In this document: positions 40,513 to 50,200 of the stretch, in pieces
Position numbering within the stretch: the stretch's first letter is position 1
Layout: each line of letters begins with the position of its first letter
NCBI GenBank assembly: GCA_963844055.1
Contig: CAWJMN010000001.1
Coordinates: 1,426,001 to 1,490,000, forward strand
Source of the DNA: CAWJMN01 sp963844055
Lineage (GTDB): Bacteria > Planctomycetota > Planctomycetia > Pirellulales > Pirellulaceae
Reading direction: 5' to 3'
Length of the DNA stretch: 64,000 nt
Made by a program: the position numbers and the translations under genes
The notes under the pieces: model-generated
The model's input: the letters and a program-made list of their open reading frames with translations, nothing else
What the model was told of the DNA's origin: nothing
Databases searched by the model: none

Positions 40513-42053
40513 ATCGACGGTGATTCCGTATCTGGAGCTTTGTGGTGAAGGGGGAGTGAAATGATGAACCGAGCCCCGTGGTTAGGGACGCTTTCGGCCG
40601 TGATTTGGCCGCCATGGCGGTCCACAATCTTGCGACAAATGGCAAGGCCCATTCCTGTGCCATCGTACTCGTCGCGTCCATGCAGACGCTGAAATACCTC
40701 GAAAATGCGATCCGTATAGATCTGCTCAAAGCCGATGCCGTTGTCCTGTACTACGATTTCGCAGTGAGTCGGCACGACCGGCGTGACATCCAGCGGATTA
40801 GGCTCAGGAAGTTGGCGACTATAGACATGTACGAACGGCAAAGTATCTGGGCGACGGAATTTGAGAGCGTTACCAAGCAGGTTTTGAAGTAGCTGACGCA
40901 TTTGCAATGCATCCGCTTCGATTGTGGGAAGTTCTTCCAGTTTGATTTCGCCGCCGGTTTGTTGTAGTCGTCCATCGAGGTCGGAAATGACATCCTTGGC
41001 AATTTGCGAGAGGTCCACCGCAACGAAGGGACGGACTTTGTTGGTGACACGGGAATAGGCCAGTAGATCGTCGATCAGGCTGCGCATCCGCCCCGAAGAA
41101 ACGAGGATTCGGTCGATGTAGTCGGCGCCAACATCGCCAAGCTGATCATGGAACTTGTTATGGAGGCGATCACCAAAGGCCTGGATTTTACGCAAAGGTT
41201 CTTGTAGATCGTGCGATGCTACCGAAGCAAATTGTTCAAGCTCACGATTGCTGCGGCGGAGTTCCTCCGTCAGTAGAATTGCTTGTTCTTCCGCCTTGCT
41301 GCGGGAAACCACTTCCTCTTGAAGTTGGGAATTGGCGATCACGAGTTCTTGAGTGCGTTCTTGAACACGGCATTCCAATTCGTCGAGCGTCTTTTGTAAG
41401 GTTTGAGCGAATGCCTCTTTACGAGACATGTCACGATGGACGAGAAAGCTTCCGAGGGCCACCATGGCCAGCCCCAGTCCAGAGGTGACTAAGACGGTGA
41501 AATGCGCGGCCTGATAACTGACGTATGCCTCTGCACTACGGTTGCGTAATAAACGCCGCTCTTCTTCTTGCAATTCTTCTGCCTTGCTGCGGATTGAATC
41601 CATGAGCGTCTTGCCTTCGCCCGAAGAGACGTGTCGCTGTGCAGCTTCCATCCCCTCGGTGCTTCTAAGCAATACGCCACGATGTGCATGGTTGAGAAAA
41701 AGAGAGATGTCTTTCTCAAGCAGTGCGAGCCGGGCCTGCTGGTCTGGATTGTCAGACACCATGTTGTGAAGTAGGTGACGATCGGCAAGCTTGGTTGCCA
41801 GGGCCGTGTTGTAGGGCTCCAGGTAGGTTGTGTCTCCCGTAAGGGCGTAGCCTCGCATCGAGGTTTGAACATCGACAACGGCCAGCAACAGCGATTTAAT
41901 TTCCAAAAGTACAGTGTGGGTATGTGCCACCTGCTTACTGTGGTATTCAACGCGCTGAATATTATAGATCGTCAGTACGGTATTGGTCAGGATCGCCACG
42001 GTGACTAGCAAGAAGATCAGTAAGGCCGTGCGATTGCGCGTGATCTCCTTCAT
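40509..42053 (-). CDS. CHASE3-domain membrane sensor histidine kinase
   Basis: The 514-residue kinase starts at ATG 42053. Transmembrane helices at about 9-29 and 181-201 flank a helical CHASE3-type extracytoplasmic sensor (LLEIKSLLLAVVDVQTSMRGYALTGDTTYLEPYN). A long coiled coil is followed by the phosphoacceptor FASVASHDLQEPLRKIQAFGDRL near 295, as in phytochrome-type kinases, and a HATPase domain with LLGNALKFR, VQDNGIGFE and DGTGMGLAICRKIVDRHGG. It is first in a tightly overlapped three-gene operon (kinase, receiver, hybrid kinase), a complete local phosphorelay lacking its own DNA-binding output. Ligand unknown. No sigma-54 motif was found upstream. Confidence 0.93.
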   Translation of the reverse strand: MKEITRNRTALLIFLLVTVAILTNTVLTIYNIQRVEYHSKQVAHTHTVLLEIKSLLLAVVDVQTSMRGYALTGDTTYLEPYNTALATKLADRHLLHNMVSDNPDQQARLALLEKDISLFLNHAHRGVLLRSTEGMEAAQRHVSSGEGKTLMDSIRSKAEELQEEERRLLRNRSAEAYVSYQAAHFTVLVTSGLGLAMVALGSFLVHRDMSRKEAFAQTLQKTLDELECRVQERTQELVIANSQLQEEVVSRSKAEEQAILLTEELRRSNRELEQFASVASHDLQEPLRKIQAFGDRLHNKFHDQLGDVGADYIDRILVSSGRMRSLIDDLLAYSRVTNKVRPFVAVDLSQIAKDVISDLDGRLQQTGGEIKLEELPTIEADALQMRQLLQNLLGNALKFRRPDTLPFVHVYSRQLPEPNPLDVTPVVPTHCEIVVQDNGIGFEQIYTDRIFEVFQRLHGRDEYDGTGMGLAICRKIVDRHGGQITAESVPNHGARFIISLPLHHKAPDTESPSI

Positions 42054-42161
42054 GGTGGCGAGGTTCCTACCGTAGGTAATGGATGTGCAAAAGTAGGCTA
42101 TCGGAAGTAATGGCGAAGCTTCGTCACGGGGAAATTATAGGGGACAATTCTGAATGAGGCT

Positions 42162-43115
42162 CTAGGGTGCGTCGGTTCCACAAACATCAGAGACAACAAC
42201 ATGGACCTGCATCGACTCGGAGGCGGGGCTAAAGATAGTGCCGGCCGTAGGTGCGGTGTCTCGATAGTGCCGGCCGACCGCAACACGGATGTGGTCCAAT
42301 CTCGGCAGGATTCCATTGGTGGGATCAAACGCCTTCCAGCCGATTTGAGGAATATAAAGTTCGACCCAGGCATGGGATGCGGCTGACTGTAGTGAATTCG
42401 ATTGAGGGCTGAAAACATAGCCACAAACGTATCGCGCAGGAATTCCTAATAGACGCGCCAAACAAATAAATAGATTGGCAAAATCCTGACAAACGCCTTC
42501 TTTACGTGTGAAAACTTCAAAAGGGGTTGTCTCAAGAGCGGTGCTTCCGGGCCTGTATTTGTAGTCGCGAAAGAGATGCAAGTTGATGGCAAATAGGGTT
42601 TCCATCAGGTCATGCTGATTGGCCTCTGCAAAGGAGAGGGCATAGTTAAATAATGCCCGTAATTGAGTTTCTGGAAGTTCTTCAGACGTTAGGTAAGGTG
42701 CCAACATCGTCACTTCCCAGGGCATCCACGACAGCGGAAATTGCGGCCGAATGGGCTGGTTTGCAAAGGCAAAGGGATCGTCGTCGACTAGTTCCACGAC
42801 ACTTTCTGCAAGCACTTGGAATTCCGTATAGGGGCTGGTGATCTCCAGGTAGGTTGCATGATTTCCAAACACGTCCTCAAACTCCGACGTGGGAACGTTG
42901 GGCGTGAGTTGCAAAGCGTGAAATGCCACACGCTGCTTTTGATCGGTGATAGGACGCAGGTGGAGTCGGTGGATGCTTCGCTGCACCGGTTGATCATATC
43001 GGTAGGTCGTTGTGTGGAGGACGTGTAGTTTTCTCGCGACAAGGGGCGTGGCTGATCTTATGTTCGTCGCGGCGGGTTGTGAATTCGGCAGTGACATAGG
43101 GGTGGTGGTGCTCAT
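42162..43115 (-). CDS. Transglutaminase-like cysteine protease family protein
   Basis: A 317-residue cytosolic protein of the transglutaminase-like superfamily. The N-terminal bacterial TGase_N domain (VLHTTTYRYDQPVQRSIHRLHLRP) is followed by the catalytic core with the nucleophile in TRKEGVCQDFANLFICLARLLGIPARYV near residue 215, His in ASHAWVELYIPQIGW near 265 and Asp in FDPTNG near 280. Many such proteins, often beside a circularly permuted ATP-grasp gene, are predicted amidases or peptidases; no such partner is here. It lies upstream of the kinase operon in the same direction, 108 bases away. ATG at 43113-43115; a later internal start is possible. Confidence 0.88.
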   Translation of the reverse strand: MSTTTPMSLPNSQPAATNIRSATPLVARKLHVLHTTTYRYDQPVQRSIHRLHLRPITDQKQRVAFHALQLTPNVPTSEFEDVFGNHATYLEITSPYTEFQVLAESVVELVDDDPFAFANQPIRPQFPLSWMPWEVTMLAPYLTSEELPETQLRALFNYALSFAEANQHDLMETLFAINLHLFRDYKYRPGSTALETTPFEVFTRKEGVCQDFANLFICLARLLGIPARYVCGYVFSPQSNSLQSAASHAWVELYIPQIGWKAFDPTNGILPRLDHIRVAVGRHYRDTAPTAGTIFSPASESMQVHVVVSDVCGTDAP

Positions 43116-43170
43116 CAGAAAAAGCCGGTTTGCCTACCAGGGTGCAACTGGATTTCGCTTGACACATTTG

Positions 43171-43186
43171 TGGCAAAAGTAATGCG
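43171..43186 (+). promoter_or_regulatory. Possible sigma-54 promoter of the second NtrC-type regulator
   Basis: TGGCAAAAGTAATGCG has TGGCA and GC 12 bases after GG but lacks the CACG part, so it is weaker than the other sites. It lies about 180 bases before the predicted translation start of a sigma-54 activator. Confidence 0.45.
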
Positions 43187-43374
43187 CATCTAGGAAATAG
43201 CAGATCACATGCCAATCCTCTGCCATAGGGACGGTTTCATTGTTTTTTTGAGGGAAACAGTAATCAATTCTTTGTGAGGGGTGGTTCGGCTTGCCTAAAA
43301 CCCAAATAGCAGGGCTGTTGCTGCATGGGGTCTGCGGGATAATGAACTGCGGAACAACAGAAAAGGACCAGGCT

Positions 43375-44823
43375 ATGCCCCTCGTATTGGCCGTTGATGA
43401 TGATCGCGCGATTCTGCGCTTGATTGAAAAGACCTTTGAAGCGACGGATGTCAAAGTCGTCACGGTGGGTCGCGCGGACGCTGCGCTTGAGGCCATTCAA
43501 GAGGCGAAGCCAGATGTTTTGCTTTTGGATGTGATGTTGCCGGGTGTTTCGGGGCTGGAAATTGCCGCCAAGATCAAGGCCCTCGATGCCAAACTGCCAA
43601 TCATTTTCATGTCGGCCAGTGAGGACAGCGACACCGCGATTTCTGCGATGAGCCTAGGGGCTTATGACTTCCTCATGAAGCCGCTTGATAAGCAGTCGCT
43701 TCAAGAGGTGGTAGACCGCGCATTGGATGTCCGGCGTTTGATGAATGAACCCGTTCATTTGAAGCAAGCAGACGGGCCGGTTGATCAAAGCGATGTCATG
43801 ATCGGTCGCAGTCCGCAGATGCTTGAGGTGTACAAGCAGATTGGACGGGTAGCAGCGCAGGATGTCATCGTTTTGATTCGCGGAGAGAGTGGCACTGGCA
43901 AAGAGCTCATTGCGAGGGCCATCTATCAGCATAGCCATCGCAAGAACAGTTGTTTTTTGGCAGTGAATTGCGCCGCGCTTTCTGAAACACTACTGGAAAG
44001 CGAATTGTTTGGCCACGAAAAAGGGGCCTTTACTGGAGCAGATCGACGTCGCATCGGAAAGTTTGAACAGTGCAATGGCGGCACCATCTTTTTGGATGAA
44101 GTGGGGGACATGTCTCCCGTAACGCAGAGCAAGGTTTTGCGACTATTGCAGGAACAGCGATTTGAGCGTGTGGGTGGAACGGAAACGATCGCGACCGATG
44201 TGCGAATCATTTCTGCGACCAATCGAGATTTGGAAAAGATGGTGGAGGAGGGAGAGTTTCGCCTCGACCTGTTTCATCGGTTGAACGCGTTTGAAATCTT
44301 GTTGCCCGCCCTGCGCGAAAGAGGTGAAGACCTGCCGCGTTTGATTGAGCACTATTTGCATCGTTTCAATGAATCCCTCGGCAAGTCGATATCGGGTTTT
44401 TCGGAAGAGGCGGCTCGCCTGCTAACGAACTTTCGCTGGCCTGGCAATATTCGGCAGTTGCAAAGCGTGATTCGTAAATCGATGCTAATGGCGACATCTC
44501 CCGTTATCTTGCCCGAGTTCCTACCCGAGGAAGTTGTGTCGCAGGCCAGTTCCTCGAACGGGCGAAAGCCTGTTTCAGCAGTTAACGAGGATGAATCCGG
44601 CTTTGATCGGTTTTGCCAGCAGCGGCATGAAGCGGGTTCTAATAACCTCTATGCCGAGGCACTCGAGTGGATGGAGCGTCGGCTGGTAACACGCGTCTTG
44701 CAAGGTTGCGATGGCAACCAGTCGAAGGCGGCCGAACAACTGGGCATCACTCGCGGAAGTCTGCGGACCAAGATTCGTTCCCTAGGAATTTCGATCGGCC
44801 ACGTGGTAGATACGCGAGATTAG
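43375..44823 (+). CDS. NtrC-type sigma-54 dependent response regulator
   Basis: A 482-residue activator starting at ATG 43375 (AAAAGGA eight bases upstream). Receiver: AVDDDRAI, phosphoacceptor in VLLLDVMLPGVSG, MSASED, Lys in FLMKPLD. AAA+ domain: Walker A GESGTGKE, sigma-54 contact GAFTGAD, Walker B GGTIFLDEVGD, and FRLDLFHRLNAFEI with the arginine finger. A C-terminal Fis-type HTH is intact (LQGCDGNQSKAAEQLGITRGSLRTKIRSLG). It should phosphorylation-dependently remodel RpoN-holoenzyme closed complexes at enhancer-bound promoters. No kinase is adjacent on this strand. It is convergent with the Hpt gene, and is a good candidate master activator for the -24/-12 promoters in this window. Confidence 0.93.
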   Translation: MPLVLAVDDDRAILRLIEKTFEATDVKVVTVGRADAALEAIQEAKPDVLLLDVMLPGVSGLEIAAKIKALDAKLPIIFMSASEDSDTAISAMSLGAYDFLMKPLDKQSLQEVVDRALDVRRLMNEPVHLKQADGPVDQSDVMIGRSPQMLEVYKQIGRVAAQDVIVLIRGESGTGKELIARAIYQHSHRKNSCFLAVNCAALSETLLESELFGHEKGAFTGADRRRIGKFEQCNGGTIFLDEVGDMSPVTQSKVLRLLQEQRFERVGGTETIATDVRIISATNRDLEKMVEEGEFRLDLFHRLNAFEILLPALRERGEDLPRLIEHYLHRFNESLGKSISGFSEEAARLLTNFRWPGNIRQLQSVIRKSMLMATSPVILPEFLPEEVVSQASSSNGRKPVSAVNEDESGFDRFCQQRHEAGSNNLYAEALEWMERRLVTRVLQGCDGNQSKAAEQLGITRGSLRTKIRSLGISIGHVVDTRD

Positions 44824-44871
44824 CAGCCATGCAGCTTTGGTAAAGTGCCAAGGCGCAATTTGAGTTCGCGC

Positions 44872-45255
44872 TTATTTCAGGCGATACGGGGCCAGTGCGA
44901 GCATCAGGCAGTCGAGTTCCTGCAGAACTTGCTCGGCCAAGGAAGCAATATCTTGCAAGTCGCCAGATCGCGCCGCCTTCTCCACTCTTCCGGCCGCCGC
45001 AGTAACAGCATCTGCACCCAGGTTGGATGAGAGCCCCTTCAAGCTATGAGCAGCACGTTCGATGGTGTCAGCGTTTTGTTCCGTGATGCCCGCGTTTAGC
45101 TGCGCCACTAGCTTGGGCATGTCCTCATCAAAAAAGCCAAGGAACTCCCGGTAAAGCGCCAGGTCGTTTCCAAGCCGACGAAGCGCTCCATCCAGATCGA
45201 GGATTGTCGCATTGGAGGGGGGAAGGGATGGCAATGGAGCGGATGAATCAATCAT
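44872..45255 (-). CDS. Histidine phosphotransfer (Hpt) protein
   Basis: A 127-residue single-domain Hpt protein. The phosphoacceptor motif AAHSLKGLSSNLGA is near residue 65, followed by the L..A..LE-type helix, in a helical bundle as expected. It relays phosphate between receivers, such as those of the hybrid kinase at 38415-40055 and the NtrC-type regulators. The ATG is at 45253-45255, 26 bases after the stop of a small gene in the same direction, which has a perfect-consensus sigma-54 promoter upstream. The relay protein would thus be under RpoN control. It converges on the regulator at 43375-44823. Confidence 0.9.
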   Translation of the reverse strand: MIDSSAPLPSLPPSNATILDLDGALRRLGNDLALYREFLGFFDEDMPKLVAQLNAGITEQNADTIERAAHSLKGLSSNLGADAVTAAAGRVEKAARSGDLQDIASLAEQVLQELDCLMLALAPYRLK

Positions 45256-45281
45256 GGTACGAAGATACGGCCCCCAGGCAA

Positions 45282-45524
45282 TTAGTTGGCAAGGTGCTGG
45301 ATTCGGACGCAGGATGATAAAAATGTCGAATGCTCAGGTTGGTCGCCCGGCAGAATCCCGCTGTCAGCAAGGCCGCGAAGGAGTTTGGCTTGAAGCTGTC
45401 TCGATTTGGCACGGCGTTCCATCTGTTCTGTCTCAGTCCAAGACGCCCGGATTGCCATTTTGCGAGTCAAAGGTGACTGCAGTTTGTCGTCGAACCGAAC
45501 GGTTTGTAAAGTCTTACTAGTCAT
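45282..45524 (-). CDS. Small basic protein of unknown function, leader gene of an Hpt operon
   Basis: An 80-residue protein from ATG 45524 with AGGAG eight bases upstream; the longer in-frame sequence to 45584 is not favoured. It is basic, soluble and helix-prone (LTRKMAIRASWTETEQMERRAKSRQLQAKLLRGLADSG). No family recognised. It precedes the Hpt gene by 26 bases and follows a sigma-54 promoter that matches the consensus at every defined position, the best in the window. A DNA- or protein-binding accessory role in the relay is possible but unproven. Confidence 0.65.
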   Translation of the reverse strand: MTSKTLQTVRFDDKLQSPLTRKMAIRASWTETEQMERRAKSRQLQAKLLRGLADSGILPGDQPEHSTFLSSCVRIQHLAN

Positions 45525-45609
45525 TAGGTTAGCTCCTGCTTTCAAGGCCCCGTGAAGATGGCAAACGTGCTGCCACCCTGACATTTCTTCCTGTTAGGCA
45601 GCTTAGAAA

Positions 45610-45625
45610 AGCAAAAGCCGTGCCA
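45610..45625 (-). promoter_or_regulatory. Sigma-54 (-24/-12) promoter, full consensus
   Basis: Read leftward: TGGCACGGCTTTTGCT, matching TGGCACG-N4-TTGCW at all fixed positions. Predicted start near 45599, leader about 75 bases to the small gene at 45524. An inverted repeat GACCA-GCT-TGGTC at 45689-45701 lies about 65 bases upstream and may be an activator site. Confidence 0.82.
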
Positions 45626-45747
45626 GGGGCGCGGGGGCCTGGCGTGCCGGAAATCGGGGATGGGTTTGAATAGCATTGGACGCCATTCGACCAGCTTGGT
45701 CAGAATTCAATCAGCGAAGCCTTGCACTCCTGCCGTTAAACGAAAAA

Positions 45748-45784
45748 GCCCCAGTCGGCCGAAACAAAGTTGGCTGACTGGGGC
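45748..45784 (-). terminator. Intrinsic terminator of the DUF1592-DUF1552 transcript
   Basis: GCCCCAGTC (45748-45756) and GACTGGGGC (45776-45784) form a nine-base stem, with five T following leftward. It sits 36 bases past the DUF1552 stop. Confidence 0.8.
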
Positions 45785-45819
45785 AAAGGCAAATTAGTTT
45801 GCACTTGCAAGCTAGAAAG

Positions 45820-47130
45820 TTAGATCTCTTCAAGCCGTTCGGTGGAATCCCCAAATTCCTTGAGGTGGACGCCGCACTTATCCATCATCGAGAGGTACAA
45901 GCTGCACATCTTGCGGTTTGGCTTATCGAGGTAGTCGAGCACTCGGCCCCCCTTCAGCTTGCCACCGCCGCCACCCATCAAAACAACGGGCAGGTTGTTG
46001 GCTTCGTGGTTGCCGGTCAACATGCTAGAGCAGTACAGTAGCATCGAATTGTCGAGTGCAGTACGCTCCCCCTCTTGGATCGAGTCGAGCTTCTTTGAGA
46101 TGTAGGCCAGTTGCTCCAAGAAAAACTGATTGACCTTCAGCCAGTCTGCAGAATCAGAGTGCGACAGCAAATGGTGGATCATGTAGTCCACATTCAGGTG
46201 CGGGAAGCGAAGCGAACTGTGATCGCTGTTGAGCTTGAGCGTACAGACGCGGGTGGTGTCTGTTTGGAACCCAAGCACCAAAATGTCGCACATCAGCCGC
46301 ATGTGCTCGGCAATGTTTTGCGGAATTCCATCGGCAGGCCGGGCCATGTTGGGCTTGTCAAGCGTTGGGCTCCAGCCTTGCAGTTCGCCACGTTTGCCCG
46401 CTTGTTCAATGCGGCTTTCGATTTCGCGAATCGACTCTAAATACTCGTCTAGCTTGCGCTGATCGGCCGTACTGATCCCTTTGCGGAAACTCGTGGCATC
46501 TTCAAGCACGGCATCCAGCACGCTCTTGTCGCCACGTTGCACTTCATCTTTGAACAGGCGATCAAAGGCTAGCGATGGATAGAGTTCCAGTGGAGTTGGC
46601 GTCGTTGGCGAGCTCCAAGAGATATGCGAGCTGTAAAGCATCGAATAGTTCTTGTGCACCGAAGGGTTCGACTTTTCGCAGCCCAGCACCAAGCTAGAAA
46701 CCTTCGTGGAGTGACCGTACCGTTGAGCAATGAGTTGATCAATGCTGGTGCCCGAGCGGATTTCACCGCCGGAGGCGAGTGGCGCACCGGAAAGGATGTT
46801 GCCCGTTTGTGAGCTGTGGATGTTTCCCTTCAGTGCCTCTGCATTGAATAGCCCACGAATGAACGTGAGCTTTTCCTTGTGCGGATCGAGCGGAGCGAGG
46901 ACCTTGCCGAGCTCCATGTCCTTGCCTTCGCCTTTGGCCCACCATTCTTTACTGTGGAAGCCGTTGCCGGAGAACAGCACCGCCATGCGAACCGGTGCTT
47001 GGCTGGCAGGCTCTGCGGTTTTGGATTCATCTCCCCAAACCGTGAGGGATTCCATCCAAGGGAGTGCCATGCTGACACCCACGCCTCGAAGAAATGTACG
47101 GCGTCCGAATTGATGCATCTTCATAATCAA
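45820..47130 (-). CDS. DUF1552 family protein, Tat-exported
   Basis: The 436 residues start with a twin-arginine signal (FGRRTFLRGVGVSMALPWMESL) and continue as DUF1552, a planctomycete/verrucomicrobial secreted family of unknown function. Typical segments are RMAVLFSGNGFHSKEWWAKG, FIRGLFNAEALKGNIHSSQTGNILSGAP, SLVLGCEKS, RKLDEYLESIREIESRI, MRLMCDILVLGFQTDTTRVCTLKLNSDHS and LTGNHEANNLPVVLMGGGGGKLKGGRVLDY. DUF1552 genes almost always follow a DUF1592-type cytochrome gene, as here (120 bases downstream of it), suggesting a complex. Start ATG 47130; a second ATG two codons later is possible. Confidence 0.9.
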   Translation of the reverse strand: MIMKMHQFGRRTFLRGVGVSMALPWMESLTVWGDESKTAEPASQAPVRMAVLFSGNGFHSKEWWAKGEGKDMELGKVLAPLDPHKEKLTFIRGLFNAEALKGNIHSSQTGNILSGAPLASGGEIRSGTSIDQLIAQRYGHSTKVSSLVLGCEKSNPSVHKNYSMLYSSHISWSSPTTPTPLELYPSLAFDRLFKDEVQRGDKSVLDAVLEDATSFRKGISTADQRKLDEYLESIREIESRIEQAGKRGELQGWSPTLDKPNMARPADGIPQNIAEHMRLMCDILVLGFQTDTTRVCTLKLNSDHSSLRFPHLNVDYMIHHLLSHSDSADWLKVNQFFLEQLAYISKKLDSIQEGERTALDNSMLLYCSSMLTGNHEANNLPVVLMGGGGGKLKGGRVLDYLDKPNRKMCSLYLSMMDKCGVHLKEFGDSTERLEEI

Positions 47131-47249
47131 TCTCGCATGGAAAGGAGGGAAGAGTGAGAGCTAAGTCCAGCAAGGAAAACTCCTCGCCAGAACCAAGTTC
47201 GCAACTACCAAACTCTTCTATTAAATTTAGGTGTTAGTGAGGGACGTTT

Positions 47250-50200
47250 CTAGGGAGATTCGGCAATTTGGTGGTTATTGCCACGGATCTCGCGGAACTG
47301 CTGGCTAAGAAGTATGGCTTCCATAGCTACAGAGATGCGATACCCATTCTTTTTCAGCTTGTCTTGGATTTCCGTCAGCAAAGGTTCATCGGAAAGCTGG
47401 GTCGCTCTTCCCAAAGAATATCCGAGCAGTTTGCGACAGAATTGCCGTAGTACGACATCCTGGCGTGCTTGTGTCAAATAGTTGCGCAGGCCATCCAGGC
47501 CAGCGATCTCGGTGCCATCGGGCAGCTTGGACTTCGTATCTTGCAATAGGCGTGCTTCATCGGTCTTGCGGCGGCGTCCAATTGCATCAAACCCTTCCAG
47601 TGCAAAACCGAATGGATCGATTTTCACGTGACAGGTAGCACAGCGTGGATCGATGGAGTGGGCCTCAATCATTTGACGCACCGTAAGTCCGTCGCCGTCA
47701 GGCTCTTCTTCGGGCAAGCGTGGCACATCCTTCGGAGGCTTGGGAAGCTTTTCGCCCAGCAATACTTCATAGACCCAGTTCCCACGCAAAATGGGACTGG
47801 TTCGCGAAGCACCGGATTGTTTGGCTAGTGTTGTGGCTTGTCCCAAGATGCCGCCGCGCCCCAGCGTCTTCAGGCCGTCGACACGCTGCCAGCCTTCCCC
47901 CTTTACACCATTGATGCCGTAGAAGGCAGCAAGTCGCTCGTTGACGAACGTATGGTCCGCGTCAAAGATCGAAAGGACGGAGCCGTCGTTTCTGAAGAGG
48001 TCCGAAAAGAACAGGATCGATTCTTCGTACATATCACCACGAAGCGAGGCAAAGTCAGGGAAGTGTCGTTCACTCTTCTCATCGAGTGTGTCGAACTCGT
48101 AGATGTGGAGCCATTGGCAAGCAAATTCGGTCGATAGACGACGAATCTTGGGATCCTTGATCATCCGCCGGGCCTGCTGGGCCAGGACTTCTGGCTTGTG
48201 CAGAACGCCCTTAGCGGCTGCATCACGCAGTTCTGCATCCGGCATCGAAGACCAGAGGAAGTAGCTAAGTCGGCTGGCCAATTCCCAGTCGGTAACAGGA
48301 GCCGATTTTGGCGTGTTCGACGTCTGTTCTAAACGATAAAGGAAGCTTGGCGAGATGAAGATCCGGGCGATCGTAAAGCGAATGGCATCTTCATGAGGCA
48401 ATTCTTGTTCACGCAATTTGCGATACAGGCCACGCAGTTCCTGCTGTTCCGTAACGGTTAGCGGGCGACGATAGGCTTGATCAGCCAGGGCAATCACGGC
48501 ATCCAGCTGCTTAGGCTCAGCCTTGAGGAGCGCCTTCTTAAAGGCCTCAGCACGATCCAAGATCGGCTGGCGAAGTGGCTCAAACAGTTTGGGGTTACTG
48601 TCTTGGCTGGCATATTCCATGAGCTGGGCAAAGGCATCCACCAAGGTGAGCGCATCATTGCTGACGAAATGCAGCTCTTCCCAAATGGAGTCGAGTTCCT
48701 TCTTCTGAGCATCATCCAGCATCAAGCGACATAGATGGTCGTCTTCTCGATGGAACAGGGTCAGTGTTACTACTTCATCCACCGGCACGATCTTGGTGTA
48801 GCACAGTGCTGTTGGGAACAAAGTGCGGAAGTCACTAAAGGCCTTCTCAAATCGCTGGCCTGCCGCGCCACCATCTGCCACTAGCAAAGGTACATCGGGG
48901 CGAAGGGGCAATGCTTCGGCAGGAGCGATGGAAGAAAGCTGCAATTGCGCGCTCCCTTCCTTGCCACTGTTAGCATCCAGAGTCCCAGTCACGACAAATT
49001 CTGCCCCCTCGGCTAGGTCGGCAGGAATCTTCACCGCCAAAACTTTAGGAGCCTGCACGCACAGGCTTGCAGCATCAATAGGAGTGCCATTGGGATGTTT
49101 GCCAAACAAAGCTGGATCTAGGCCAATGGCACTTTCGGCTGGGGCTGGGGCACTCGGCTTGCCTGCGAGGGCAGCGGCCACTTGAGGCCATGCACGAATG
49201 ACAAGCGGTCCACCGAGTGAGGAAAGCTGGCGATACAAAACCACATCAGGATGTTTGGCATCCAGTTCAGCGGCAGGGCCAGCAGTTAGCAACTTTTCGA
49301 GGGCGTTTGCTAATTCTGCCTTGGCCTCAGGGCCTTCGGCCGCTTGCCACTTGGCAAGTAGCGAACCATTGGGGACAACCGGACCGGCTTCGGTGCCCGT
49401 GACGGGTTCCGTATAGAAGTGCCAAACGGCGGCATTTCCAAGGCGATCCGCATGCGGATTGGCTTCCAAAATGTTGGGGGATACATCCTTGGTCAGGCTC
49501 CACTCCTTGGCCTCTTCCCCTGCGGTGCGAATGACCAGTTCAATATCAGTCAGGTCGCAAGAGTGATTGCCATCGCGGGGACCAATCAGCAGGGCAATGA
49601 GATCTCCCTCGCGCACATGCACATCTTGGAGCGGGCCAACGGGGACTGGCTTGCCTCCTTGGGCAATGCCCGAAGCCAATCGTTGGCGTGTGGTGCCGCG
49701 ACGAAGTTCCAAAGTCCAGGTCACGCCGTTACCACACTCAGGATGGGCGTGGGTGACCGTGGCTTCGATGCTGACGGTGCCACGGATAGGGCTCTTCCAG
49801 CCCGTGCCGGCATACAGCTTCGGATCAGGATGAACGCAAACGCCGTGCGGCTTGAGGTTGCCCGGAATTCGCACATGTTGGTCAGAGGAATTCGCCACCA
49901 TCAACGGGGTGGCATCGGAGCCCCAGCCGGAAACAAAGTCGTAGTTTGAGGCCTTTTCAATCTTATTCTTGTACAGGTCAAGCTGGATCGCTGCATTGCT
50001 GCCGATTCCCAGGTAATCCAGCCAAGCCGCCAGCGTTTCCACGTCAACATTATGCTTGCTGGCAGCGTCGGCAACGGTAGGAGGTGGGGTGGCGTCGGCG
50101 ATTTCTGCAGCCGCTTGGAGGGTTCGCGACGTAGAAGCCAGCATTTGATCGCGGCGAAGCTGCATTTCTCGCGTGAAGTCACGCAAATCACGTAGCAATA

